From Spirochaetota bacterium (GTDB lineage Bacteria; Spirochaetota; Spirochaetia; Treponematales; Breznakiellaceae), in the NCBI GenBank assembly GCA_023406985.1, contig JAEXTK010000141.1, forward strand, positions 1-8,248: a stretch of DNA of 8,248 nucleotides, read 5' to 3'. The position numbers and the translations under genes were made by a program. The first letter of the stretch is position 1. Each line of letters opens with the position of its first letter. The notes under the pieces are model-generated. The model saw only the letters and a list, made by a program, of their open reading frames with translations. It searched no databases and was not told the origin of the DNA. Positions 1-6,289 of this stretch are shown here, in pieces.

Positions 1-131
1 GTATCCGCCTCTGCCCGGCCCGCCGTGTCCGCTACGGCGGAGTTCGCCGCGGCCGTCGCCTCACCGGCCGTGTCCGCGGCAGGCCCCGCGCGACGGCGCG
101 AGGGCGCGACGAACAGTCGAAGCGCGCTCAT
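1..131 (-). CDS. flhB: Flagellar export gate protein FlhB, N-terminal part (partial, runs off left edge)
   Basis: This is an open frame of 43 codons starting at ATG 131 and running off the left edge without a stop. The ATG overlaps the fliR stop in an ATATGA arrangement, which fits translational coupling. The position directly after fliP-fliQ-fliR is where spirochaetes carry flhB, the export-gate protein that switches substrate specificity from hook to filament. The visible sequence begins MSALRLFVAPSRRR and then becomes Ala/Asp/Thr-rich. The conserved FlhB opening (a DxxTEEPT-type motif followed by a basic helix) is not reached, so the name rests on position. The LRLFVA near the start is loosely like the L-x-W-F-A found near the start of spirochaetal FlhB proteins, which is inference. 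The low-complexity stretch would make an unusually long cytoplasmic N-terminus. A different gene at this place cannot be excluded. Confidence 0.6.
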   Translation of the reverse strand, partial: MSALRLFVAPSRRRAGPAADTAGEATAAANSAVADTAGRAEAD

Positions 132-916
132 ATGCCGCCCCCGGCCTTTGCGAAGAAGGCTTCCATCTGGGAGAATCCCGCGTCCACGACGCGCGCGAAG
201 GCTTCCACGAGGAAGGGCATGGTGACCATGATGAGCGCGAAGGCCACGGTGATCGAAATGGGGAAGCCTTCGGAGAGGATGTTCATCTGGGGCGCCGCCT
301 TGGACAGGAGGCCCATGGCGACCGAAACGAGGAAGAGCGTGCCGAGGATGGGCATGGAGATGACGAGCGCGTCCACGAACAGGTTGGAGAGGCCCGTGAG
401 CATGATGGTGAGGAATCCCTCCCGGGCGCCGACCAGGGAAGCCGCGCTCAGGGATTGGAGCGAGCGGAGGAAACCGCCGAGGAAGATCCGCTGGAAGCCC
501 CCGGTGGAGAGGAAGACGAGCATGGCGATGATGTTGAGGTACTGGCCCATGAGCGGATTTTCGATCTGGGCCAAGGGATCGTAGGTTTCCGAAGCGCCGA
601 AGCCCATCTGGAGGGAGAAGAACTGCCCCGCCGAGGAAAACGCGGAGAACACGATCGTCAGGAAGAAGCCGATGATGACGCCGATGAGGGCTTCGCCGAT
701 GAGCAGGACCACGTAATCCAGGGAATACGGATCTCCCGAGAACGTCGCGAAGGGCGAGGCGGGAAAGGCGGCGAAGGCCGCGAATCCCGCGAGGGCCACC
801 TTGGCGGCCTGGGGAATCGCGTCCGAGGAGAGGAGCGGGGCGGTCTCTATCAAGGCCAGCGCGCGCACGGCGACGAGCAGGAAGATGGGCGCGGCCGCGA
901 CGAGCTCGTTCAGCAC
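128..916 (-). CDS. fliR: Flagellar biosynthesis protein FliR, export gate membrane subunit
   Basis: FliR is the single-copy subunit that joins FliP and FliQ in the export gate pore. The protein is 262 aa, the usual size, and strongly hydrophobic with about six membrane segments. The family-typical segment QFFSLQMGFGASETYDP and the following NPLMGQYLNIIAML are clearly visible, as is the hydrophobic N-terminus LNELVAAAPIFLLVAVRAL. The frame stays open further upstream, but that part only shadows fliQ. There is no ATG near the true N-terminus, so the GTG at 916 is chosen; it lies 5 bp after the fliQ stop. No strong Shine-Dalgarno sequence precedes it (only GGCGGG-like bases inside the end of fliQ), so translation probably depends on coupling to fliQ. 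The stop TGA overlaps the start of the next gene. Identity is firm; the start is good but not certain. Confidence 0.93.
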   Translation of the reverse strand: MLNELVAAAPIFLLVAVRALALIETAPLLSSDAIPQAAKVALAGFAAFAAFPASPFATFSGDPYSLDYVVLLIGEALIGVIIGFFLTIVFSAFSSAGQFFSLQMGFGASETYDPLAQIENPLMGQYLNIIAMLVFLSTGGFQRIFLGGFLRSLQSLSAASLVGAREGFLTIMLTGLSNLFVDALVISMPILGTLFLVSVAMGLLSKAAPQMNILSEGFPISITVAFALIMVTMPFLVEAFARVVDAGFSQMEAFFAKAGGGI

Positions 917-921
917 CGGCG

Positions 922-1191
922 CTATCCCGCCATGTCCGGAATCAGCTCGAAGAGCTGGACGGTATAGTCGCCGAGGGAGGCGAGCATCCAGCCGCCGAGC
1001 AGGGCGAGCACGAGGAGGATGGCGACTATCTTGGGCACGAAGGTCAGGGTCTGTTCCTGGATGGAGGTGGTCGCCTGGAGGATGGAGACGACCAGGCCGA
1101 CGACGAGGGCCGTGAGGAGCAGCGGAGCGGCCAGCAAGAGGGTTTCCAGGATGCCGCCCCGCATGAGGGCCGTGATTTCGCCGATGCCCAT
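922..1191 (-). CDS. fliQ: Flagellar biosynthesis protein FliQ, export gate membrane subunit
   Basis: FliQ is a small two-helix membrane protein; in known gates several copies assemble with FliP and FliR to form the export channel. The 89-aa length is normal. Two hydrophobic segments (about residues 14-40 and 50-78) flank the conserved middle SILQATTSIQEQTLTFVPK, which is diagnostic of the FliQ/SctS family. The ATG at 1191 is preceded by AGGAG about 8 bases upstream. That ribosome binding site overlaps the TAG stop of fliP (TATAGGAG), so the genes are 10 bp apart and probably coupled. The stop lies 5 bp before the proposed fliR start. Confidence 0.96.
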   Translation of the reverse strand: MGIGEITALMRGGILETLLLAAPLLLTALVVGLVVSILQATTSIQEQTLTFVPKIVAILLVLALLGGWMLASLGDYTVQLFELIPDMAG

Positions 1192-1201
1192 TCATCCGCT
1201 C

Positions 1202-2017
1202 CTATACGAAGGACCGCACGAGTTGCTGGGTCAGGAGGCCCCAGCCGTCCACCAGGACGAAGAGGATGAGCTTGAAGGGCATGGATATCATGACCGGCGG
1301 CAACATGATCATGCCCATCGACATGAGCGCGCTCGCGACGACCATATCGATGACGATGAAGGGTATGAACAGGAGGATGCCTATCTTGAACGCGACCGTG
1401 AGCTCGTTGAGGATGAAGGCGGGGATCAGCACGTACGTCGGGACGTCCGCGAGGGTATTCGGTTTCGGCAGGTTCCGCATGGCCATGAACAGGCGGATGT
1501 TTTCCGGTTTGGTGCGCATCTGGTTGTACATGAAGACGCGCATGGGCCGTTCGGCTTCGCGGTAGGCCTGCTCCACGCCGATTTCGCCGCGGGAGAGCGG
1601 CTGGAACGAATTACGGTACATCGTGTCGAAGGTCGGCCACATGATGAACAGGGTGAGGAACAGGGAGATGCCGAGCAGGACCTGGTTCGGGGGCACCTGC
1701 TGGAGCGAGAGGGCGCGCTTCACGAAGTCCAGGACGATGGAGATGCGCAGGAAGCTCGTCATGAGGATGAAGATGCTAGGCGCGAGGGAGAGCACCGTCA
1801 GGAACAGCAGCAGCTGGAGGGAGAAGGCGACCTCGTTACCGCTCCGCGGCTCGCGGACGGTCAGGTCGATGAAGGGCACGACCGGATCGGCCGGCGGCGT
1901 TGGAACGCGGACGGTGCCCTGGGTAGCGCGGCCGGGGAAGGCGCTCGTCTGCGCCGAGACGGGGCTCGCCGCGGCCATGAGGAGGAAGAGGACGAACAGG
2001 GGCAGCGCTTTTCTCAT
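1202..2017 (-). CDS. fliP: Flagellar biosynthesis protein FliP, export gate core subunit
   Basis: FliP forms the core ring of the type III export gate in the inner membrane. From ATG 2017 the product is 271 aa. It has a typical cleavable signal peptide (MRKALPLFVLFLLMAAASPVSAQ, cleavage near residue 22), a short periplasmic linker rich in Pro, and four hydrophobic segments. Both family signatures are seen: MTSFLRISIVLDFVKRAL (about 86-103) with the following QVPPNQVLLGISLFLT, and FKIGILLFIPFIVIDMVVAS (about 210-229) with the later LPPVM. An alternative ATG at 2029 would add four residues and overlaps the fliO stop as ATGA. I prefer 2017 because GAGG lies 6 bases upstream and the basic n-region MRK then sits at the N-terminus, but either start is possible. 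The stop TAG is part of the fliQ ribosome binding site. Confidence 0.95.
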   Translation of the reverse strand: MRKALPLFVLFLLMAAASPVSAQTSAFPGRATQGTVRVPTPPADPVVPFIDLTVREPRSGNEVAFSLQLLLFLTVLSLAPSIFILMTSFLRISIVLDFVKRALSLQQVPPNQVLLGISLFLTLFIMWPTFDTMYRNSFQPLSRGEIGVEQAYREAERPMRVFMYNQMRTKPENIRLFMAMRNLPKPNTLADVPTYVLIPAFILNELTVAFKIGILLFIPFIVIDMVVASALMSMGMIMLPPVMISMPFKLILFVLVDGWGLLTQQLVRSFV

Positions 2018-2025
2018 GGATGGCC

Positions 2026-2646
2026 TCATAGTCTCTGCAGCCGCTCGCGCCGTTCGCGGACTCCGTCGGCGGAAGGGTGCGCGCCGCTCGAACCCGTACC
2101 GCCCCGGCCTCCCGCCCCGAGCTTGCGCATGATGGAGAGGAAATCGATCCGGGACGCGCCGCCCGCGCTCGCGCGCCGGGACTCCTCCAGGTGCAGCGAG
2201 TCGATGGCTTCCTTGTCTTCGATCTCCGCGATGAGGGCGACGCCGCCTTCCGAGGCTCCGACGAGCCATGCCTTTTCGCCGAGGGCGACGACGTGCACGA
2301 ACCGGTTCGATCCGAGATGGGTGCTCGCGAGCACCTTCAGGTCGCTCTCGCGCGGCTCCACGGGACGGCCGATCTTCCGGAGGAAATAGACGACGCCGTA
2401 GACCGCGGCGGCCACCACGACGAGCGCGATCAGGGTCCTGACGATGGCCCAGGCGGACGAGGGGGCGCGACGGGCGGGGGACTCCGTCCCCTCCTGATCC
2501 AACGTCAGCGTCGTCTCATCGATCGGACCGGTCGCCGCGGCTTGATCTACGGCCGCGCTTCCCGGGGCCGGAGCCGCATTTTGGCCAAATACGGAAACGC
2601 AGCACGCCGAGAGCAATACGGCGGCCGCGACGCGTGCGAGATTCAG
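2026..2646 (-). CDS. fliO: Flagellar biosynthesis protein FliO (FliZ-type), probable CTG start
   Basis: FliO helps assemble the FliP ring of the export gate and is poorly conserved. Here position (directly before fliP) and layout identify it: an N-terminal export signal, a low-complexity Ala/Pro-rich stretch, one membrane segment (AWAIVRTLIALVVVAAAVYGV), then the typical cytoplasmic domain with DLKVLASTHLGSNRFVHVVALGEKAWLVG. No ATG or GTG lies near the start. The TTG at 2616 lacks a ribosome binding site and would cut into the hydrophobic core of the signal. The CTG at 2646 has GGAGG six bases upstream and gives MNLARVAAAVLLSACCVSVFGQ, a complete signal peptide, so I place the start there (206 aa). 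An in-frame TGA lies just upstream. LSAC fits a lipobox, but cleavage after VFG by signal peptidase I is also possible. It is longer than enteric FliO. The TGA stop overlaps a candidate fliP ATG. Confidence 0.82.
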   Translation of the reverse strand: MNLARVAAAVLLSACCVSVFGQNAAPAPGSAAVDQAAATGPIDETTLTLDQEGTESPARRAPSSAWAIVRTLIALVVVAAAVYGVVYFLRKIGRPVEPRESDLKVLASTHLGSNRFVHVVALGEKAWLVGASEGGVALIAEIEDKEAIDSLHLEESRRASAGGASRIDFLSIMRKLGAGGRGGTGSSGAHPSADGVRERRERLQRL

Positions 2647-2652
2647 CTTCCC

Positions 2653-2688
2653 CCTCCCTGATCAGGACCCGAAAGTCCTGATCGGAGG
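2653..2688 (-). promoter_or_regulatory. Intergenic hairpin between fliY and fliO, may mask the fliO ribosome binding site
   Basis: On the transcribed strand GATCAGGAC (2683-2675), loop TTTCGG, and GTCCTGATC (2668-2660) form a perfect 9-bp stem. Outside it, CCTCC (2688-2684) is fully complementary to GGAGG (2657-2653), which is the Shine-Dalgarno sequence for the proposed fliO CTG start. Pairing needs only a 2-base AG bulge. No T-run follows, so it does not look like an intrinsic terminator. It could lower or time FliO translation, or be a processing or stability element; that role is inference. Confidence 0.55.
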
Positions 2689-2693
2689 TCATT

Positions 2694-3866
2694 TTAACCC
2701 ATATCGGACATTCTTTCCATAGGAGAGACGATTTCCGTGACGCGTACGCCGAAGTTCTCGTCGATGACCACCACTTCGCCTTTGGCGATGAGCTTGTGGT
2801 TCACGAGGATATCGACCGGTTCGCCGGCGAGCTTGTCGAGTTCGATGATCGTGCCCTCGCCCATGCCGAGGATTTCCTTGATGAGCTTCTTGGTCCTGCC
2901 GAGCTCTACGGTCATCTCCATGAACACGTCCATGATGAGACCGATGTTGCCCTGCTCGGACTGGGCGTTCTGCGGGACGAGGCTCGGGAACTGGATGGAT
3001 TGCACGTTCGTCGGCGCGCCGCCGCCCATACCGAAGCCCATCCCCCCCATAGGAGCGCCGCCGCCGAAGCCCATGGCGGGCGCGGCCGCTCCGCCCATAC
3101 CCATACCGCCCATGCCTCCCATCGGAGACCCGCCGCCGAAGCCCATGGAGCCGCCGGCGGGACCGCCGAACGCGCCGGCGCCGCCGAGGGAGGACATATC
3201 CATCGCCTCTTCTTTTCCGCCGCCCAGGGAGCGCGCGGCTTCCCGCACGAAGGAAGCGCCGAAGACTTCCCAGATCGGAACGGCGTTCCCGTCCCCCATG
3301 TCGATCTGGTAGGTCGCCCGGAGGAAATCGCCCGAGGGCAAGGCCACGACCGCCTTGGGCACGTTGCTGGCCTGGGGCGGCTCCGCGGAGACGCCCTTAT
3401 TGCCGGTGCGGTCGGAGAGCGCGGTGATCGTGGTGCCCGACAGCTGGGAAGCGACCTCGCCGATGACGGAGAGGGCCATGTCGTCCAGCTCGATGTTCTC
3501 TTCCTTATTCATGAGGCTCGCGAGGCGTTTCGCGGTCTCTTCGGCCATGAGGTAGAGGTGCTCGCCGGCGAATCCCGCGGTGAAATCGGCCTTGACCGCC
3601 GTCACCATGTCGGGGATCCGCTGCAGGAAGGACTCGCGGTTGACCGCGTCGACCTGGGGAGCGCCGATGTTCACCGGGGCACCGGTCATCATCGAAAGGT
3701 TGGACGACTGCGCCTGGACGGTCGTACCGAGGAAGTCCTGCAGCGCCTTGCGATCGCCATCCGATATCGAGGACGAAGAGGAGGCGGCGGGAGACCCGAA
3801 ACCGGCGGAATCCACACCCGCCAGGAGGGCGTCTATCTCATCCTGCGAAAGGGCGCCGTCGCTCAT
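2694..3866 (-). CDS. fliY: Flagellar motor switch protein FliY (FliN-type with CheC-like domain)
   Basis: This is the C-ring switch protein that, with FliM, sets rotation direction. The protein is 390 aa, far longer than enteric FliN, with four parts. Residues 5-16 (ALSQDEIDALLAG) match the FliM-type CheY-P binding peptide. About 35-215 is a CheC/FliY-like domain. About 227-288 is a Gly/Met/Ala-rich linker with two 24-residue copies. About 300-385 is the FliN/SpoA domain, with the strongly conserved ELDKLAGEPVDILVN and the following KGEVVVIDENFGVRVTEIVSP. A CheC-type active site pattern is partly kept: S133, E137 and P163 have the right spacing, but the usual Asn is Ser140, so phosphatase activity is doubtful. 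The ATG at 3866 overlaps the fliM stop (ATGA) and has GGAGAGG upstream. The gene is often labelled fliN in annotations. Confidence 0.95.
   Translation of the reverse strand: MSDGALSQDEIDALLAGVDSAGFGSPAASSSSSISDGDRKALQDFLGTTVQAQSSNLSMMTGAPVNIGAPQVDAVNRESFLQRIPDMVTAVKADFTAGFAGEHLYLMAEETAKRLASLMNKEENIELDDMALSVIGEVASQLSGTTITALSDRTGNKGVSAEPPQASNVPKAVVALPSGDFLRATYQIDMGDGNAVPIWEVFGASFVREAARSLGGGKEEAMDMSSLGGAGAFGGPAGGSMGFGGGSPMGGMGGMGMGGAAAPAMGFGGGAPMGGMGFGMGGGAPTNVQSIQFPSLVPQNAQSEQGNIGLIMDVFMEMTVELGRTKKLIKEILGMGEGTIIELDKLAGEPVDILVNHKLIAKGEVVVIDENFGVRVTEIVSPMERMSDMG
3003..3146 (-). repeat. Two imperfect 72-bp tandem units in the fliY linker
   Basis: Residues 241-264 and 265-288 of FliY are two imperfect 24-residue copies, each opening with MGFGGGxPMGGMG. 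At DNA level the blocks at 3121-3147 and 3049-3075 match closely, exactly 72 bp apart. The unit length is a multiple of three, so a gain or loss of one unit would keep the frame. The encoded stretch is a flexible Gly/Met linker between the CheC-like and FliN domains. Confidence 0.75.
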
Positions 3867-4894
3867 AAGCTTTCCTCTCCTTCCGACGCGAGCTCTTCGA
3901 ATTCGTCCTGCTCAAGCTCCGCCATCTTCTTGACTATCTGCACCGCTACTTTTTTTCCGATCACGCCGGGACGGCACAGGAATTTCTTTTTATTGCCCAC
4001 GTTGAGGGTCATGGGGTCGCCCACCTTCACGTTGTAGAGACGCACCACGTCGCCCGTCCTGAGGGAAAGGACGTCGCGAACGGGGAGCTGGATCTTGCCG
4101 ATCTCCGCGACCACGTTGACGTCAACGTTGGACAGTTTTTCCTTGAGGATGTTGAGGTTCTCGGTGGTGGTGCCGCGCCGGACCGAGGAGTACCAGTACT
4201 GGGCGGAGAGCTTGCTGATGATGGGTTCGATGGTCAGGTAGGGAATGCAGAAGTTCATCATGCCTTCCACCTCCCCGACCTTGGTCTCCAGGGTCACGAG
4301 GACGACCATCTCCGTAGGCGGAACGATCTGGGCGAACTGGGGGTTCGTATCGATCTGGCCGAGGCGCGGCCGGAGGTCGATGACCTGGGCCCAGGCCTCG
4401 CGCATGTTGCCGAGGATGCGGACGATGATGCCTTCCATGACCGACTGCTCTATGTCGGTGAGCTCGTGCTGGGCCTTGGTCCCCTCTCCCGAGCCGCCGA
4501 AGAGGCGGTCGATGATGGAGAAGGTGACCGCGGGATCGATTTCCAGGATGGCGTTGCCCTTGAGGGGGTCCATGTTGATGATGGCGAGCGTGGTCGGCGT
4601 CGGGATGGAGCGGATGAATTCCTCGTAGGTGAGCTGATCCACCGAGGCGACGTGCACGTGGACCATGCTCCGCAGGTTGGCGGAGAGGGACGTCGTCGTG
4701 AGGCGCGCGAAGGTCTCGTGCATGATGGAGACCGTGCGGATCTGCTCCTTGGAGAACTTGTCCGGTCGTTTGAAGTCGTAGATCTTGATCTTGCGGGTAT
4801 CCGCGGTGGGCCTGAAATCCTCAGGTTCCGTCTCCCCCGCGTTGATCGCCGTGAGAAGCTGATCTATTTCTTCCTGCGACAGTACTTCGGTCAC
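3863..4894 (-). CDS. fliM: Flagellar motor switch protein FliM
   Basis: FliM is the C-ring protein that binds phosphorylated CheY and joins FliG to the FliN/FliY layer. The 343-aa length is normal. The N-terminal CheY-P binding peptide (VLSQEEIDQLLTAI, residues 4-17) is followed by a linker, the CheC-like middle domain starting near DFKRPDKFSKEQ (40-51), and the conserved GGSG at 133-136 of the FliG-contacting region. The C-terminal SpoA domain runs from about 253 to 325 and includes VVAEIGKIQLPVRDVLSLRTGD. The start is GTG at 4894, preceded by GAGGGAAG; it lies 14 bp after the fliL stop. The first residues MTEVLSQEEID fit the family exactly, which supports this start. The TGA stop overlaps the fliY ATG. 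The acidic C-terminal tail (EQDEFEELASEGEE) is longer than in enteric FliM. Confidence 0.97.
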   Translation of the reverse strand: MTEVLSQEEIDQLLTAINAGETEPEDFRPTADTRKIKIYDFKRPDKFSKEQIRTVSIMHETFARLTTTSLSANLRSMVHVHVASVDQLTYEEFIRSIPTPTTLAIINMDPLKGNAILEIDPAVTFSIIDRLFGGSGEGTKAQHELTDIEQSVMEGIIVRILGNMREAWAQVIDLRPRLGQIDTNPQFAQIVPPTEMVVLVTLETKVGEVEGMMNFCIPYLTIEPIISKLSAQYWYSSVRRGTTTENLNILKEKLSNVDVNVVAEIGKIQLPVRDVLSLRTGDVVRLYNVKVGDPMTLNVGNKKKFLCRPGVIGKKVAVQIVKKMAELEQDEFEELASEGEESL

Positions 4895-4908
4895 CCGTCT
4901 TCCCTCGC

Positions 4909-5466
4909 CTACATTTCTACCACGTCGAGCTGCTGGAACAGGATTTCCCGGATCTTCGCGTCCTGGAGAAGGCTCGCGTTGAGCTGTTCCTTCATCTGCA
5001 GCTTGAGATGGGCTTCGTTCTCCGACTTGAGCTCCGCCGCGCTCCTGCTGCTGAAGAAATTCCGCATGAAGTCCTTGAGCTCGTAGAGCCGGTTCGTGAG
5101 TTCGTTGGCGGCGACCTTGTCGCCGAGATCGTAACCGAGCACCACGTTCACCACCACCGAAGAGGGCGTGGGATCGTTGGTCCGCGTCCGGATGACGCCG
5201 ATGATGGTGAACCAGTCCAGCTGGGGCCGCTTGCCCTGGTATTCCTCGGTGGCCGCCTGCACGGTCTGGGCCTTGCCGGACCCGCTCATGATTTTATAGG
5301 TGATGAGGGATACGGTGACGATGAAGATGAGGGCGCCGAGCCCGATAGCCATAAATTTGAGGAGCCCGGGGAGCATGGCCACGAGGCCGGAGGTCTTCTT
5401 GGGCGAGCTTTCTCCGCCGCCTACTTCGGATCCTTCAAGGTCAAGCTCGTCGCGATTGTCGGACAT
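4909..5466 (-). CDS. fliL: Flagellar basal body-associated protein FliL
   Basis: FliL is a single-pass inner membrane protein that surrounds or supports the MotA/MotB stator and raises torque. The 185-aa protein has an acidic, Ser/Gly-rich cytoplasmic N-terminus (1-33), one membrane helix at about 36-58 (LKFMAIGLGALIFIVTVSLI), and a periplasmic domain with the FliL features VVNVVLGYDL, a long Lys/Glu-rich helical stretch, and the C-terminal IREILFQQLDVVEM. The ATG at 5466 is preceded by GGAGGAG and GAGG, a strong ribosome binding site. The upstream gap to motB (83 bp) is the longest in the window and holds a weak promoter-like sequence. fliM follows after 14 bp. The identity is secure from the membrane helix, the C-terminal motif and the place between motB and fliM. 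Confidence 0.95.
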   Translation of the reverse strand: MSDNRDELDLEGSEVGGGESSPKKTSGLVAMLPGLLKFMAIGLGALIFIVTVSLITYKIMSGSGKAQTVQAATEEYQGKRPQLDWFTIIGVIRTRTNDPTPSSVVVNVVLGYDLGDKVAANELTNRLYELKDFMRNFFSSRSAAELKSENEAHLKLQMKEQLNASLLQDAKIREILFQQLDVVEM

Positions 5467-5489
5467 ACCTCAACTCCTCCGATTACGGT

Positions 5490-5518
5490 ATAGTACACGA
5501 AAACGGGACCGTATGCAA
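5490..5518 (-). promoter_or_regulatory. Weak sigma-70-like promoter candidate upstream of fliL
   Basis: In the 83-bp gap between motB and fliL, TTGCAT (5518-5513) and TACTAT (5495-5490) are 17 bp apart. Matches to TTGACA and TATAAT are 3/6 and 4/6. The stretch is visibly more AT-rich than the genes around it and the fliL ribosome binding site follows. This may be an internal promoter for the fliL-fliM-fliY part of the operon, but the match is poor and chance is possible. Confidence 0.25.
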
Positions 5519-5549
5519 ACGCGCGTCCGCCGATCGCCGACGTCGACGG

Positions 5550-6284
5550 TCATAAGTGGCCGGCATCCAGGATGATGATATCGACCCTACGGTTGTACGC
5601 CTGCCCCTCCCGCGTCTCGTTGGACGCGAGCGGCACCGTATCCGCGAATCCCGAAACCTGGAAACGCCGATCGTCCACCCCGATATCCGCGAGATAATGG
5701 AGCACGTTCACCGCGCGGGCCGTGGATAGTTCCCAATTCGATTTCCAAGGGCCGGCGGGATCCACGGGGGCCGAGTCCGTGTGCCCCTCGATCCTGAACT
5801 TGCGTCCCGCGACCTCTTCCGAAGAAAGGAGGGCGCCGAGCCTGAGCAGGATGTCGCGCGTCTCCTCCAAGTCGATCTGGGCGCTCGCGGGGCCGAAGAA
5901 CGCGTCCGAGGCCAGGCTGATGACGAGCCCGCGCTCGTCCGAGCTGATCCTCACCTTGTTGGACTTGATTTCCGGGTTGAAGAGGCTCGTCGCCTTCTTC
6001 TTCGCGGTGGACATGAACCTGCCCTTCTCCATGGAGGGGAGGGACATGATGGTGTTCCCGAGATCGGCGTTCCTGCCCGCCGTGAGCGTCGCGCCGCCCT
6101 CCGAAGCCCCCATGCCGATGTTGTTGAGGGAGGAGATCATCTGCTGGAGCTGGATCTCGTCCACCTCCGACGTATTGAAGAGGGCGATGAAGAAACAGAG
6201 AAGGAGCGTGACCATGTCGGAGTACGTGGTGAGCCACTCGGGGGCTCCCATCGATATGGTGACTTTCTTCTCTTTCTTCGCCAT
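5550..6284 (-). CDS. motB: Flagellar stator protein MotB
   Basis: MotB is the peptidoglycan-binding stator subunit that carries the proton-accepting Asp. The 244-aa protein has a basic cytoplasmic start (MAKKEKKVTI), then PEWLTTYSDMVTLLLCFFIALF, where Asp23 is the expected ion-binding residue at the start of the single membrane helix. The periplasmic C-terminus has an OmpA-like domain with IEGHTDSAPV (165-174), SNWELSTARA (182-191) and NRRVDIII (231-238), which contact peptidoglycan in the family. The ATG at 6284 is 5 bp after the motA stop; AAGGA lies about 9 bases upstream, inside the end of motA. Length and motifs are normal. Whether the motor uses H+ or Na+ cannot be fixed from this sequence alone. 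Confidence 0.97.
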   Translation of the reverse strand: MAKKEKKVTISMGAPEWLTTYSDMVTLLLCFFIALFNTSEVDEIQLQQMISSLNNIGMGASEGGATLTAGRNADLGNTIMSLPSMEKGRFMSTAKKKATSLFNPEIKSNKVRISSDERGLVISLASDAFFGPASAQIDLEETRDILLRLGALLSSEEVAGRKFRIEGHTDSAPVDPAGPWKSNWELSTARAVNVLHYLADIGVDDRRFQVSGFADTVPLASNETREGQAYNRRVDIIILDAGHL

Positions 6285-6289
6285 GGAGG

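Noticed and set aside
917..1195. Upstream extension of the fliR frame to a start inside fliP-fliQ
   Set aside because: The extra residues read as Arg/His/Pro-rich out-of-frame fliQ. The hydrophobic FliR N-terminus begins at the GTG at 916, directly after the fliQ stop.
1019..2389. Long plus-strand open frame of 456 codons opposite fliP, fliO and the start of fliQ
   Set aside because: It is antisense to well-conserved genes, rich in His, Glu, Asp and Arg as expected from reverse reading of GC-rich codons, and has no recognisable domain or ribosome binding site.
2517..2692. ATG two bases after the fliY stop opening a frame of about 58 codons
   Set aside because: No Shine-Dalgarno sequence, Arg-rich translation with no family resemblance, and it runs out of frame through fliO. 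It is probably chance, though a leader peptide cannot be fully excluded.
2796..4037. Long plus-strand open frame of 413 codons opposite fliY and the end of fliM
   Set aside because: It is a mirror of the fliY coding sequence; its composition follows the antisense of the Gly/Met linker and of the conserved FliN domain. No independent evidence supports it.
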